A stretch of DNA of 64,000 nucleotides from Brachynemurus nebulosus (Eukaryota; Arthropoda; Insecta; Neuroptera; Myrmeleontidae). Both the position numbers and the translations under genes were made by a program. Every line of letters starts with the position of its first letter. The stretch's first letter is position 1. A model generated the notes under the pieces. That model was given only the letters and a program-made list of their open reading frames with translations. It had not been told where the DNA came from and ran no database searches. This document shows positions 37,525 to 51,039 of the stretch, piece after piece. The stretch is from NCBI GenBank assembly GCA_035578155.1, contig JAPWDM010000001.1, forward strand, positions 1,488,001 to 1,552,000. Reading direction: 5' to 3'.

Positions 37525-38220
37525 GTTTAGATAAAACTAAATAAATTATTTTATAAAACCAATAATACAGGCTTCATTTACTATGTTTTAACTTTATTTT
37601 ACAAATATTAAAAAAAAAATATTTATTGTAAACCACGTTATCGTCATATTTACTGAACCCCGTTGTGCTTTGCGATGACCATCACAACATTTTATTGGTT
37701 CATCTAAAATCAATCAAACAAAAAAAAATTATTAATCTAGTAGTTGATCTAATGCCTCATCGAAAGACTTTTTTTTAAATCAAAATTTGTACTTTTTATA
37801 AACAATAAACTAATGAATTTTTCCTTGAAAATCCAAAAATAAATTATCAGAGGCCGGCATTTTTATATTTTTACAAGAAAATAAAAAGTTTCGATCGGGC
37901 ACTATATTTACTATTAAACTAACGATTTTTTTTGGTTGACTGATTTCAGATGAACCAGTAAAATATTATGATGGTCATCGCATGGACTTGTGGCACGGAA
38001 TTCAACAAACATGACGATAACTTGGTATATATAAAAAATAATAAGTATATTTTTTTTAATTTTTATCAAATAAAGTTAAAAAATAATATAATAATTCAGT
38101 ATTATTTATTTTATAAGATACACTACTGTCAAATAAACAAAAATTATTTAAAATACTCAATTTTTCACACCGCTGATTCGGCACAATAATTGATAAACTT
38201 TTTTGTGATTCAGTAGTTAT
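37525..38220. other. Unassigned A+T-rich stretch
   Basis: About 37670-37705 (gcgatgaccatcacaacatt, ggttcatct) and 37949-37981 (agatgaacc, tgatggtcatcgc) are inverted relative to each other and about 270 bp apart, so a small TIR element of roughly 310 bp is likely (about 37670-37981). No gene was recognised. Confidence 0.45.
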
Positions 38221-38224
38221 TTAA

Positions 38225-38764
38225 CCCATTTGTGGCCACTGTTGACATTTGTCGATATTAACTTTGAGAATTTTCATTTTGGGCGCAGTCAGACATTGAC
38301 AGCCGAGGGTATTATTTTGTATCACGTTGGTATCCCTACTACACCACTGTACCGTTTGCTGCCATTTCTTTCAAATGATGGAACTGTATTTATTGTAGTA
38401 TTTTGATATCATTTATGAAATTTTTACTTTTTATAAATAATTGTTAGTTTTTCATAATTACATGGCTAATACACTTTTCAATTTGTCCACTTTTTTGTTT
38501 CCTTTTGTCCATAGCAACATATTTTTTTGTTAATATTAATTAAAAAATTATATTTTTTGTGGATTTATAAGCCAGTTCACACTCACTATCGATCTTGTTG
38601 ACATTTACGTACCCACTGTCGACATTTGTTTACGTGCTATAATTTTTATAAATATACGTAAAAAAATTTAAAAACAATAAATACTTCTTATTTACACCCA
38701 AAATAACAAAATACTAAGAGGAAAACGAAATTTGAAAAGAAGAATTAATTTAGGCATAAACGGG
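38225..38764. mobile_element. piggyBac-like MITE
   Basis: TTAA at 38221-38224 is followed by CCCATTTGTGGCC. The right end, ggcataaacGGG, is followed by TTAA at 38765-38768. A TTAA duplication with CCC...GGG tips is diagnostic of the piggyBac group. Internal words repeat: ccactgttgacatttgtcg near the left and ccactgtcgacatttgttt near the right (same orientation), plus ttgttgacattta. At 540 bp it is non-coding and needs a transposase in trans. Confidence 0.82.
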
Positions 38765-38768
38765 TTAA

Positions 38769-39624
38769 TCTCAAACGCTTCAATCACCTTAACTTAAAGT
38801 AACACATTTAATATGATTGAATCAAACAAAGAATAAAAATTATACTAATCACCAATTATGACTTATTTGTAAACTGATTCCTCGTATTACACGTATATGC
38901 ACCTATGTAATCACAATTACATGAAATAAACCGTGCAAATATGTAATAGTTCATGTAACACATGCGTATTACGTACTGTTTATATGCATTTAATGAATGT
39001 GAATTAAATAAAATGAAGAATAATGTAGCAAAAATTATGCAATGACGAGCGATCAGTAACAACGGTAACAACCTTGCTGTGAGTGCGGGTAATGAACGAA
39101 ACTTTGTCAAGTTAAACTACATTTACAAAACTTCACCGCTATAACTATTTATTATATGTAGATATGTATTGTTTAATGCATTGCAAGGCCCTAAACTTCA
39201 TTGTACTGTATGTTGTATTGCAGTGCATAAGCCAACTAAATGATAAAGTTCAAGAGTACATTTATGATGTATGTAGGTATGTTATGTATGATGTAAACTG
39301 ATTATCCAGAAATAATTGGAAAAATAATACAAATGCAATTAAGTAATAAGATAATTATTGTTATGGTTCAATATCTTTTAATTTATTTATTTATTTATTT
39401 ATTTTTTTTTTTTAAATTAGGAAATGTACGCGGTTGTCTTTGTTGTTAACAATAACACTGTTATATGTCCATTTTTATGTATATTCGACGAAATATGTAT
39501 ATTTATTCTTATAGATTCGGGGATGTTAAGCAAGGAAAAAATATTAAAAAAATTACCTCACGTCAGATAAGAAAAATAAATTATTAAATTAAAAATTCTA
39601 TTCTAACAAGTAAAACAAATATTA
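38769..39624. other. Unassigned A+T-rich stretch with a (TTTA)n run
   Basis: A (TTTA)n tract with poly(T) lies at about 39377-39416. No coding signal was recognised. Confidence 0.4.
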
Positions 39625-39945
39625 AATACCTCTGTCGCAGCATCCTGCATAACATAGCGAATTTCCTTTTATAAAAGTTTTTCTTGAAAACTAGCTGACA
39701 TACATAGAATAATAGCTTAAAGACCTCTCTTATGTGATTTTTTTCTCCTCTTTCCAATGGTGTAAAAAAAATTTACAAAAATTTTTGAATAAGGGGAAAT
39801 TTTGGCAAAAAAATAATTATTTTCACGAAAATTGCCCAAAAAACTATGTTCCGGGCATCGGACGTGTCTGGTTAACGAACTCGTCCAACGGTTTGGGACC
39901 AATATTATCACCAAATTTCATAAGCGTAAGAAAAGAACTTGAGGT
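39625..39945 (+). repeat. Foldback repeat with (TA)n core, copy 2 (truncated)
   Basis: It starts at the shared boundary aatacctctgtcgcagcat and follows copy 1 through gggcatcggacgtgtctgg to caccaaatttcataag, then stops before the (TA)n core. Short open frames on both strands here are translations of the repeat. Confidence 0.8.
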
Positions 39946-40036
39946 TCTTAGCAAATTTTTCTTTTTAAACTTCATTTGCAAGTAACATTTTTATGATAAG
40001 CCTCAGAAAATGTACTTAAGGAGTCTTTGTGCTAAA

Positions 40037-40676
40037 AGTGATGTGCTAAAAAAACACTTTTTTGGAATTTTTTTGGAGAAACTATTTATTGTAATGAAAA
40101 AAATGTTTTGTACATTAAAGTACATATAATTAAGTGTATCTTGAATTTTTTTCCCTTTTGTCTGGCCTTCCATCTGCTTTTGTAGGCCTGTTGAATGTCA
40201 TATGTAAATTTTGTAAATCGAAAAGGTGTCAACGATTGGACTAAAATTGGATGCATTCCCTTTATTATGGTGTTTTCTGTAAGACTATCTAGAATCAGCC
40301 CATCAGACCTCATACTTTTTTTTGGCGTCATTTTGAATAAAAAGTAAGAAAAATTGCTCCGTTTTTTGGACCTTTCAGGCGTTCTAAAAAATCGAATTTT
40401 TTATATTAAGGGCTGATTCTAGATAGTCTTAACACAACAATAAAAAGAATGTATCCAATTTTAGTCCAGTCGGCCTTATAGTTTTCTTTGAATCATTGGC
40501 ACCGTTGTTTTATTTTAGTCTGTGACCCTCAACAGGCTTACAAGGGCAGACGGCTGATCAAAAATAAAAGAAAAATATTCAAGATACACCTAATTATATG
40601 TACTTTAATCTACATAAGTTTTTTTTTTCAAAAAATTCCAAAAAAGTGGTTTTTTTTTTTGAATAGCACATCACTT
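40037..40676. mobile_element. Large foldback element, about 270-bp arms
   Basis: Tips AGTGATGTGC and gcacatcact are inverted. The arms 40037-40305 and about 40412-40676 match along nearly their whole length with substitutions and small indels (for example gactatctagaatcagccc and its complement at the inner ends). About 105 bp forms the loop. Peptides from the two arms look alike because they are the same repeat. No transposase; superfamily unknown. Confidence 0.85.
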
Positions 40677-42599
40677 AATGCCCCGTTTTTATCCCGAATC
40701 TTGATGTGAAAACTCAATTCAGTGAGGAACCCTGACCTGATTCGTGTGTAACACGCACTTGGTGGATTTTTTTTATTGTCAACTTATGATTGAAATAACA
40801 AAGAAAGAAGAGGAAGCAAAATTTTATAAGATTTACTGATCTTGTTTTACTCACAATCACAGACATAGTATTATGCAAATCATAAATATTCAAGCAAGTT
40901 CATGTTTACGAGTTTTTTTATTTCTTCAAATGATTCTTTTTGTTTGTTTGGTTGTCAGGGTGGAGTTTTGTGTGTTTAAAATTGAATAGCGAGGTTTTTC
41001 CTTGAAAACATAACAGGTTATGTACGGTGTTGCTTCCTTAAAGTGTACATATTTCGTACAACTAGCTCGTGCAATGGAAATTTTTGTTAGACAATTTTAT
41101 CATCCATTTGAAATCTGATTAATTCTCTTTCCAATGTCATTTTATATTCAATTTAAAAAATATAATCATTTAACACTTAATTATTAATAACAAGAAAATG
41201 TCTGTTTAGATAAGAACAGCCAACCAATATAGGCATCAAAATTGCACGGCTCAAATTGAATGTTATTGTTTTTTAAGAGGACATGATAAAAAAAAATAAA
41301 TTGTTATAACAACGACTGACCTTAATAATAAATCATAATAGATTAAATTTAAAATTTCACTTAATATTTTGCACAAATTTGTCCATGAAATTTTACAAAA
41401 TTTGTAATCTGATACATCTACATGCTCGTTCAGTAGGGCAAATCATAACTTCAAAAAAGATGGCGATTCTGTAAAAATTGATAATGACTTTTAGCTGCTA
41501 TAATATCGCTATAATATCGCTATCGAGTTATATCAATTCTTAGTTAATTTTTGAGGTTTAGTAAAACTCGAATTATGCGGCTGCACAAAGTCGTCGCTGT
41601 GTATAAAATAATATTAGTTTTCCCCAGATGGAGTTCATTTTTCCGTCTTGGATATTATGGAAAACAGTTGGGAAAATTTAGTTGGTGTTATCCACATGAA
41701 TGTACGTTATTCTGGATTAGACCGAGGCAATTAGAACCAACACAAGTGAAAAGTACAAATCATGTTCTAATGAAAATAATTATTTTACGAAATGTTTAAC
41801 ATGTTTTTGGGCAGGAGTACGGAAGAAAGAATTCGTGACGCGAAAATATAACGGTAAATAATACAGAGTATAGAGTTGCTTGAAGTTAAACACGTTTTTT
41901 TTCATACTACAGATTTTTCCAACTTTCAATTAATTAAAAATTAGAAAAATTAGATTAAAACAACTTTACCAGATAAATAATTAAGGTTTGGTGTTGTGAA
42001 TCTGTGTACTAAACTATAAAACATATTCATAATTCAGTGTGTGGCCGAGGTGCAGAGAAAATTTTTTTAGTTATTTTTATCTTTGATATCCCCTTTTGGC
42101 TTAAGATGACAAAGTGGTAATAAGTGGTTATTCAAAAATAAAAGTCACACATTTCTAAATGAGTTCAAAACCACATTCTAAATTAAAAGTTTGTATAAAT
42201 AATTAATTTAATTTTGAAAATTCCCCAATATAAATTTAGTTCGCATTAACACTATCAACCTAAAACAAAAAGACACAATTTTAAAGTAGGTACTAAATAA
42301 ATTTAATTCTATTTTAAAAGTGTGATTATATTTCTGTCATGAAAAATTTTTGTTACTATAAATAAACCGAATGTATATAAATGAAAAAAAATATGAAATG
42401 AATTTCAAATGTTAAACACCTCGTGTTTAGTAGGTCAGTATATAATTCTAAATAAAATAGAGGGCTCTCTGAATATATTGAGGAAAAACCAGTTTGTTTA
42501 AATATATTCATAGTGTAATTCAAATTTTTTTATGTTACCCACACTATTCACTTCAATGTGAGGATCTAGTTACAGGTTAGTAAGATTACTTGAGAGTAT
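40677..42599. other. Unassigned A+T-rich stretch
   Basis: A frame at 41551-41799 is slightly richer in G+C than its flanks, but I recognise nothing in it. No repeat boundaries were found. Confidence 0.35.
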
Positions 42600-42800
42600 A
42601 AAGTTAATAAAAGTTAGTTTTTGTAGTCTCGGGACTGAAATGCAGACTTTTACTCCCACTTTTAAGTCAATCAGAGTTTTCCTCGAAAAACAATTTTCTT
42701 GTTGGTGTAAAAAAAATTTGTAAGACTTTTGAATTGTAATAAATTTTAGCAAAATACTAATTTTTGCCAAAAAATACCCCCAAAACCGGCTGTAATAGCT
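42600..42800 (+). repeat. Foldback repeat with (TA)n core, old diverged copy
   Basis: ttagtttttgtagtctcggga, tggtgtaaaaaaaattt and tttgccaaaaaatacccc keep the order seen in copies 1-3 but with many changes. It ends well before the position of the (TA)n core. Confidence 0.5.
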
Positions 42801-44722
42801 GAATTTTCCTTTTCCAGGTGCTTGTGTCTCAATTTTCAGTTAATTAATTTTTATCTTTCCCTGCAATCTCAATTGGTTTAGGAAAAATATTTTTCCAGGG
42901 GCGGTTTGAAAAATAATTTTTAAGTGGATCCATAAGTAGGTATAGTTTATTTCAAATAAGTTGGCTACATTTACTATTCAATTCATAAAAGCAAATGATC
43001 AGTTTATTTGAAATTAATTTTACTTATTGTTAAACTCTTCTACTCAGATACTCCATTGATATATAGAATTAATGCTAAAAAAATTACTTCATGTTTTATT
43101 TGTAATAACCCTCAAACTGTTAAATCCACCATTGCATAAACCATACATAAACACTCATATTTTAAATCACGTGATAATGGTATTGAAAAATATTCACAAG
43201 GTTTATTTTTGTCGATTCTTTCATACAAGTGAATTTCAATTTACATGTAGCCCATGCCTATATATGTACCCTGTGATGGTGTATTTGTAAAGAGAAAGTT
43301 TTTCAGTGACTCAAGTTTATTAAATTTGCACAATCGTAAGTTTCAATATTTAAACTTGCCCATGCAAAATAATGGTTTGAATAATTTAATTTCAAAAATC
43401 TACTATCAAACAACATAGTTATTCTGTACGGAAGTAATTTTCTTACACAAGCCGAAGGTACTTACACTTTAATTCCATTTCGTACCACTCGTTCTAAATA
43501 ATGCTGATGGTTAAAAAGAACAAAGTTGACTAACTTTTGCGGTTTAGTAGATACGTGTAAGATGTGACTCATTCATTTTTCATTTTGGCAAGCACAGTTA
43601 TTTCTCGCTGGTATTATTCAGAAGGACTATTTTTGGCCCCGTCTTTTTGTTTAGTTTTTAAAATAATGGTATTAGATTTTATTAAAATTTTATTTTATTA
43701 CTGAGAGGTTATACATAGTTTTGTATACAAATTCTAAAGCTACTGTATAACTATGCATTTTCAATTTAACCTATTATACCTTATTATAAAGTGTTACATT
43801 ACTTTGAAATGCTAGAAAAGGTTTTATAGCAGAATTCTTTTCTCCGTAACGAATCATGTATTTTACTAAAGCGGTACACTAGATTATTAAAAAATACTGG
43901 CTTGTCGATAAATGGTACGTACCAATTTAAAAAAAATTTATTTGCTAACCAATTTCGAAAATCTGGTGTACCGCCCTTGATAATCTATTTAAGAAACTAC
44001 AAGTAAACTTTCAAGTCAGTCGGATGAGAGTTGTTGGTGTTGTCTTGTCTTCTCTTGGAAAACGTAATTTCGAGAAAAACGCATTTAAAGTTTAAATAAA
44101 AAGGTGTTCATCGTTTTGTGTGTTCATATCTATCACAGAATATCAGAAACAGTGTACATATAAAAATCTGTTGCCAGTAGTAGGCCAAACTAGGTCTATT
44201 CATAGCGTAGCTGATCACTCGTTCGGAGGCTTTGAGCGGGTGCGCTTCAATTATTACTGATGGTTAGATCATTGTTTGTTACACTGAATGTGCATGTTTG
44301 CAAATATGTGTGTATGTGGCTGTATGTGTGAATTGTAGATATCAAACATATAAAAATACAAACAGTGTGTACCTACATAACATATAGGTGGGGAGTATTA
44401 GAGATTTTTTGTCTGTGATACCTACCGTCCGTTAATTCCACCTGTGAAATAACTAACTTGTAAAAAAAAAGTTCTGACAGACTCCAAAATTTTTCCAAAC
44501 TCTACACGAATGGTAGTCACTCATGATTGCCGATTGTGTAGCGGAGCCTTAAAATGAATTTGTTGAGTACTATAGTATGGATATCACAATAATATTTATA
44601 CCATTCAAATGCATTAATAAATTTTTAACAAATATTTACATTGAAACTAGCCGTATACCCACCCGATAGGATTTACCACCACCGGCAACGTCTCAGGATA
44701 TCAGAATTAGTGTTAATAGGCT
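42801..44722. other. Unassigned stretch with a shared repeat fragment
   Basis: About 44250-44435 shares text with 10680-10910. Otherwise I found no coding signal. Confidence 0.4.
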
Positions 44723-44723
44723 A

Positions 44724-45220
44724 GCAACTTACCTTTAAAAAGATGCTTAGAAATTGAAAAAGTGACCACGAGCGTTCTAGTGGTTGTTTTTTTTTTTCAA
44801 TCGATGCAGAATTTAAAATAAAATATAAAATTCAAATACCATTTTTTGATTAAACCACGGCTTCAATGCTAAAAATTGATAAAAATAAATAATTTGACAA
44901 GTATTCTTATAAATGTTTGATTTTAGTCTACGTATTTATTCTAAAATATCATATTTGTCAATAGTTTTTTCTTTCCCTAAAAAAATATTATAATTTTCTT
45001 TTTTATATATCACTTGTGCTTATAGAATACAAAATGCAAAATTTATACATGTATCTTACCTAGTACTTTCATTAATTTCAACTTTTCACAGTGACGCCGG
45101 CATTTGACAAAAAAAAGTATTGGAATTTTTTTATTCCTTTTTTAATTTTCAATCGATTAAAAAAAATCAGCCACTAGAACGCTCGTGGTCCCTTTTTGTT
45201 AAAAATTAGGGTTAAGTTGC
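44724..45220. mobile_element. TIR element, non-autonomous, TA-flanked
   Basis: The outer tip GCAACTTA and the inner block GACCACGAGCGTTCTAGTGG (inverted at the right as ccactagaacgctcgtggtc) give TIRs of about 90 bp with a decayed middle part. TA lies at 44722-44723 and 45221-45222, so a Tc1/mariner-type assignment is possible but not proven. No coding. Confidence 0.7.
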
Positions 45221-45284
45221 TACTCTATAAAGAGTTATCAAAATAAGATATTTTAATACCCATAGTAACATATTTTTATATATC

Positions 45285-45476
45285 TTTAAAAATGACGAAT
45301 TTCCACACAAATTTTCATCCCCTATTAAACCCACTTAGGGGATGAATTTTCAAAAATCCTTTCTTAGTGCTCATCTACGTTACATACGGAACTCCTATGC
45401 AAAATTTCATTCTTCTAAACTCAATGGTTTAGGCTATGCGTTGTCTGTCAGTCAGTCAGTCAGTCAGTCAGTCAGT
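45285..45476 (+). repeat. Insect interspersed repeat fragment with (GTCA)n
   Basis: cttaggggatgaattttc, aaaaatcctttcttag, tatgcaaaatttcat and ggctatgcgttgtctg precede a (GTCA)7 tract at 45447-45476. This arrangement is widespread in insect genomes, notably Lepidoptera, and probably represents the 3' end of a retroelement; which one cannot be told here. Confidence 0.6.
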
Positions 45477-46696
45477 TTTAGAAATTTATTAAGTAGATGT
45501 AGGCAAACCTTACAATATTTATAATCAAAATACATGCATTGATGCTATAGATACTAAATTCTCTAGTTTCCTACAGTGTATGTATGCACTCCAAGCAATG
45601 ATTGTATATTATAAATAGGTATACACTTTAGTAAAATCATTTTTATTAAAATGTAATGTGTTCTTTATTTATTATATAAATAATTATTTTATTATAAATT
45701 TTTTGGATGATTGGCAGATGTTCAATAAATTTTGGGATCAAAGAACTTATTAAAAATAAGCACTGCAGGTGTAGAAATAACAGCTATATAATAATAATAA
45801 TATATCATATTTTATAAATATAACAGTTTGACTGATACAAATTAATTACATATATTAATGATGAAAATATTAATTGTCCTCGCATTAAACAAAAAAAAAT
45901 TCGCTAAGTGTGTGCTGGACCATGCAAAGTTAGAATTTCGTAGTCATTCCAAAGGAAATTATTAGAATGTTAAACCGTAATAAATATATACTTAAGTCTC
46001 CTATACCAATTTTATTCCGAAAACTGAAAAATTCTAGCCAATGTGATTAAGGAACCCTAGTTTGATGCCTGTCCAACATACACTTGACGATTTTTGTACA
46101 ATTTTTTTATTTTCCAATTTTGAAAATTTTAAATTATTTCAATAAGATACGACATTGTCTATTAAATTACTTAAAAAAGTCACTGTCTATTAAAAACTAG
46201 TCAAGTGCGTGCTAAACCACTCAACACTAAAAAATGATTCATTTCGATAAAGACGAAACTAAAATAGTTCAAGAAATTCTAAAATTTTGAAGGGAAAATA
46301 TTTTTATATATCAAAAATGATTACTATGGTTTCGTTTTTTTAGTAGCCTCGGAAGCAAAATCAGAGAAAGAAAAGAAATTTCACGATTGATCTGATATTA
46401 ATTGGCGACAATGAGTGATAGTATTTTCTAGAATTTATTATAGTTACTTAACACTTAATGCACCAACCATATTAACGACGAAAATATCGACAAAACTTTT
46501 TGTATGCGGCGCTCCCACCAAAATTATTAAACAGAAATGTATTTAGTTGGGTTTGTTACTATTCCGAACAGACATAGGCTATGTTTACATAAAATAAATT
46601 TTGGGAAAAATTGAATTATTTGATTGTTATTTAGCTTAAATTGCAATACTTAGTTGCTGAAATGAGCAATACGCAGATGAAACGGAGTGATTTAAC
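45477..46696. other. Unassigned A+T-rich stretch
   Basis: No coding or repeat signal was recognised. Confidence 0.35.
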
Positions 46697-47017
46697 AATA
46701 CCCCTGTCGCAGCATTCTGCATAACATAGCGAATTTCCGTTTAAAAAAATTAGTTTTTCTCGGAAACTAGTTGACATAGAATAATAGTTTAAAGACCTTT
46801 TTTGTGTGATCTTTTCTCCTCGTTTCAATGGTGTAAAAAATGTCGCAAAAATTTTTGAATAAAGGGAAATTTTGGCAAAAAACTAATTTTTTTCATGAAA
46901 AATGCCAAAAAAAACCATGTTCCGGGCACCGGACGTGCCTGGTTAACGAACTCGTCCTCGGTTTGGGGCTTCGCAAATTTTATAAAAATAGGACCTTTCG
47001 TTCGAGAGTTATCGTGC

Positions 47018-47091
<74 letters not shown>
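46697..47091 (+). repeat. Foldback repeat with (TA)n core, copy 3
   Basis: It starts at aatacccctgtcgcagcat and runs through gggcaccggacgtgcctgg to cgttcgagagttatcgtgcgg, then a (TA)n tract at about 47022-47091. The right half of the dyad is missing. The pre-(TA)n text equals the inverse of copy 1's post-(TA)n text, which confirms the foldback layout. Confidence 0.85.
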
Positions 47092-47094
<3 letters not shown>

Positions 47095-49904
47095 AGCGAA
47101 TATTATTTTCGGTTTCTAGGGACCTCAAAACAAATTTCTGCCAAGGTCCCGGGCTCAGGTTGCGTTATAACAGTGGCTGTAATAGCTGAATTTCATTCTG
47201 GAAATTCACTAAAGTATTACTGTACTTTTTACTTACTGTTTCGATGTGAACGAGGTATAAAAGACACAAAATTTTTCAATAAAATTAACAAACTATACAT
47301 ATACCTACATGAATATGGAAAAAAAATACGAAATTCGTATTAGGGTACTTATCAAATTTTACTAGTTCGTGCTATTAGAAGAAAAAGAATTATGCATATT
47401 TACTTAATTATCATAAAAATAATTTATAGACGGATTCAAATATTTTTTCTTTTTGTAATAAAATTTGCATATTTCATTATTATTTTTATCAGGAGTATCT
47501 GAAAGAGAAAAACTTGAAATAACTCATTATCAAGTAGTTATCAATTTGTAAAATTTATCAAGTGATCAACTGAAAATTAGTTTCTTTTTTATTTTGAATA
47601 TATGTAAGATGTTTATTTATTGTTGCTAAGGAAATCGATTGATTACTTACTCAACATGATTATGTTATGTAGCTTACAGTAGTTTATTTAAAACTTATCA
47701 ACTAACATCGAATGAACATTCAAGTAAAAAAATAAAAATTATTAAATAAATGAACAATAAATTAAAATGAACATTTTTAAAATAAATGTCACACAATGAA
47801 CGTATATAATAATTAACAACTTTTTGTTAAGTTTGTAATAATACAAAAAAAAAATCTGATAAGAGGTGAAAGTTTGATTACATAAAAATTATATGAAAGC
47901 TACTTTTACTGTAAAACAAACTCAATTAAACTGTATATTTATAAAGAAACTGTAAAAAAAAGAGATATAAAATAAGCAAAGATACGAAAATGAAATATGA
48001 ACAGCACTGTGAAGGGTACAAAGAAAAATTTGATAATTCAATTTTTTATTCATTTTTATATTAGTGGAATCGCAGCGTTTTAAATGACATGATCAATCAA
48101 ATATCCCGGGACAAAACGTATCAATTTAGAAGAATATAAAAGAATTAATTCATTCATTAATTCATTTTAGTTCTGTTACAAAGTTAAAATGGTAATTAGA
48201 CATCAAGTTTTGTTCTTGTACCCTTCATGTTACTGTATATTTTTAATTAGTTAATTAATTTTTTTTATATATAACGTACCTACGTTTCTGTTATTTATCT
48301 CAATGAAGTAATTACACTAATTGCTTTTAATTCCATTCTGGGTACCAAATATAACAAATTCTAAAAAGTGTAAAAATATTTTAAAAAAATTAATAAAAAT
48401 TAATTTATTTTAATACTTTTTTTTGAGTGACAATTTTTTAACTCCACTGTCCCATATGTTACTGTGAAAAAAAATAGTTCGGAGCAATTTTCATTGCAGG
48501 CACCTTAACAAATTTAACTGATTTCAAAACCATAGTAACGAAATATAAAATATGAATTAAACTAATTTATTTTATTCGTTAAATTGTCTTACTGTATTAC
48601 ATTTTTTAAATTTTTTATTTTCTTCCTGAATAAATTTGTGTGGTCTACAACTTACAATTTGTTGCCTCAAAGCACTTTATCTCAAAGGACTGTCAATCTA
48701 AAATCACTCAAGCTACGCTGTCGTGTTATACTCGCTGTCGTGTTAAGATTCTAATGACAGGGAACGCGATTCTACTGACAGCTAGAAAGGTTATTTACCT
48801 CTCTCTATCCAGGGAATGTTAAGACTACAGAATATATGTTTAAACACAAATCATTTAATTTATAATTATAAAACAAGAATAAAATGTATTCTCCGGTTCT
48901 ATTACAAATTAAAAATTATTTAAATCTTCAAACTATGATCATTTGAGTTTGAGCCGTAGGGACAATACTCGTCATACGAAGATATACGAAGATATCTTAG
49001 ACAATATCAATAATAATTAATATGGTTTGTTGTGTTTCCAATATTTCCGACAAAAGAACCATACTTACGAAAACGTTGGATGAAAAGATAATTTTTTTAA
49101 AACTTATTTACTGCTTTTATAACAACAAAGGTTATTAAGCAGCTAGTATAAATATAAAATTATAAACTTTCCGCTAATTTAGCTTATTTAGAACCCTCTG
49201 AGTTCACGTCTTCTTATATTTTACGCGTCTGTAGGTACTTTATTCGCATTCTGAAATATCTAAATAATAGCTATATTGTTCTTCATTCCTTTGCCTTAAA
49301 GATAGATATAAAAACGTTTTAATATTCGCATCCAGGTAGGGCTCACACTTAAGACACATTAGATTTTTGAATTGTGCGCTGTAAATCAAAACCATTTATA
49401 TATGTCTACATATTATAAAATGAATTAGGTTCCATATAGAAATTTTTCAATGGGAATTAAAATTGAATTTAAACATTAAATAATGTGAAATTTGGTTTAG
49501 AAAACTTATCAATTAATTTTAAAACTTCGTTCAAAAGTTACGCTACTTTGCTCAAAATTTGTGACAAAAGCCGAAACAAATGATGAATGAATGGTGAAAC
49601 TGAGGAATTGTAAACTTCTAGTTATCGAAAAACCTTGAAAAAAATACTGTATCCTAGATAATATTTGCCGCACAAAGTTCTACTAAATGGTTAGAGAGTA
49701 GTCAAATTACAGTTTTCCAAGTAAGATGTTTTGAAGGCAAATTTCAAACAAGTCAATTTCAAAAATTAAATGTTTCAGCAGTAGCTGGTAGGTGTATGTG
49801 CTCTTTCACTTTTTTACGATTTTTTCCCCTGGGAAGAGTATCGAGTGTATGTCCTCACTAGTAAATTGAACAAAATCATTCTTTTAATTTTAGAGCGCTT
49901 AGAG
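47092..49904. other. Unassigned A+T-rich stretch
   Basis: About 47225-47270 shares the tail of the small inverted repeat at 25066-25190 (cttactgtttcgatgtgaac). At 48716-48747 cgctgtcgtgtta occurs twice. No gene was recognised. Confidence 0.35.
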
Positions 49905-50605
49905 TAGGGGTGGGCAAACGGTCGATCGCGAACAATTCGACAGTCGATCGCAGACATTTTAGGTAATTTACTGGGTTAATTTAAAACCTTTTAATTTAAA
50001 TGTGTACTAAAAATTTAGCAGACGATGAAACATGAATTTAAAGTTAAACACATTCTACAACTATGACATGACTAATTCCAAGACAGCGCTTTTGCCAGAA
50101 GAGTTTTAACAAAAGTCGCCGATAGGTGAGGATCGGGAGTTAAATAATTATGTAACCATCACAGTGTGACGGGCCGAAAAATAGTCAATTTTCCCAATTT
50201 TTTTTTTTGGATGGTTAGGATGGGGGAATGGAGATGAATTTTTTTTACGATTAACACCACTATTTAACAATACAAAAACATTTTTTTTTTATTATTTTTC
50301 TATTTATTTTTTATAATTACTATAATTTTTTGAAAAAAGTGTCTTTAAGTGTCTAAAAAAAAAATCAAATAGGTTATCAATCTGTAGGTGAGTTCGCCTA
50401 TGAAAGTTTTTCTTTGCAAACTAAAGAAATGGCGATGGTTTGAATAAAAAGTACAAAATTTAGGCCTTTTTTCAACAGTTTGCCGTGTGAAAAAATAGGA
50501 AATATTTGATGGTATCTTAATTTAACTCGCATTTTTCAGAGTCAATCGCGGATAAATAAGAAAAATTAATGTCAATCATACCAGTATTAAGTTTGCCCAC
50601 CCCTG
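49905..50605. mobile_element. hAT element, non-autonomous
   Basis: The TIRs TAGGGGTGGGCAAAC and GTTTGCCCACCCCTG are inverted repeats of a sequence very common at hAT ends. They are flanked by gcttagag (49897-49904) and gtttagag (50606-50613), an 8-bp duplication with one change. Subterminal words gtcgatcgcgaac, gtcgatcgcaga and, at the right, gtcaatcgcgg repeat. No transposase is encoded in the 701 bp. Confidence 0.9.
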
Positions 50606-50613
50606 GTTTAGAG

Positions 50614-51039
50614 TTACAAACAAAAAAAAAACATTCTGCTCTAACGCACACACTGGTAATTTTCCACGACTAATGAAAATTTAAAATGAAATACGAATGA
50701 ACACAATGAATTTTCAAGGTAAGTAACAATTCAAACAAAAACCAAATACTGTATTTTCAGTTGCTTCAAATCTACAACGGATTCGTTTTAACTTACACAT
50801 TATAGAAAAACAATATTTAAAACGTTACAAACCTGTATTGAAAATGTACCAGAGAATATAATCAAAACCTCTCATTTTACACGTGTTTTGTAAACCCATT
50901 TTCAAACACTTCAACATCCACAAAAACACTGGATCGAATTTTTCACATAACAACTTTACATAAACTTATAAACTTATTAATTGGCATAACGATATAACAG
51001 GACTTGCAATAATAAAAATTAACTAAGTACTTTAAATGA
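50614..51039. other. Unassigned A+T-rich stretch
   Basis: No feature was recognised between the hAT element and the G+C-richer patch. Confidence 0.35.

Noticed and set aside
39717..39985. Frames on both strands at 39.7-40.0 kb
   Set aside because: They fall inside copy 2 of the foldback repeat, and peptides recur because the DNA does.
40086..40709. Two frames with similar peptides (KIHLIICTL)
   Set aside because: They lie in the two arms of one foldback element, so the similarity is DNA-level.
46840..47343. 167-codon plus-strand frame
   Set aside because: It is the same foldback repeat and (TA)n tract in copy 3; its conserved-looking N-terminal part is only the repeat.
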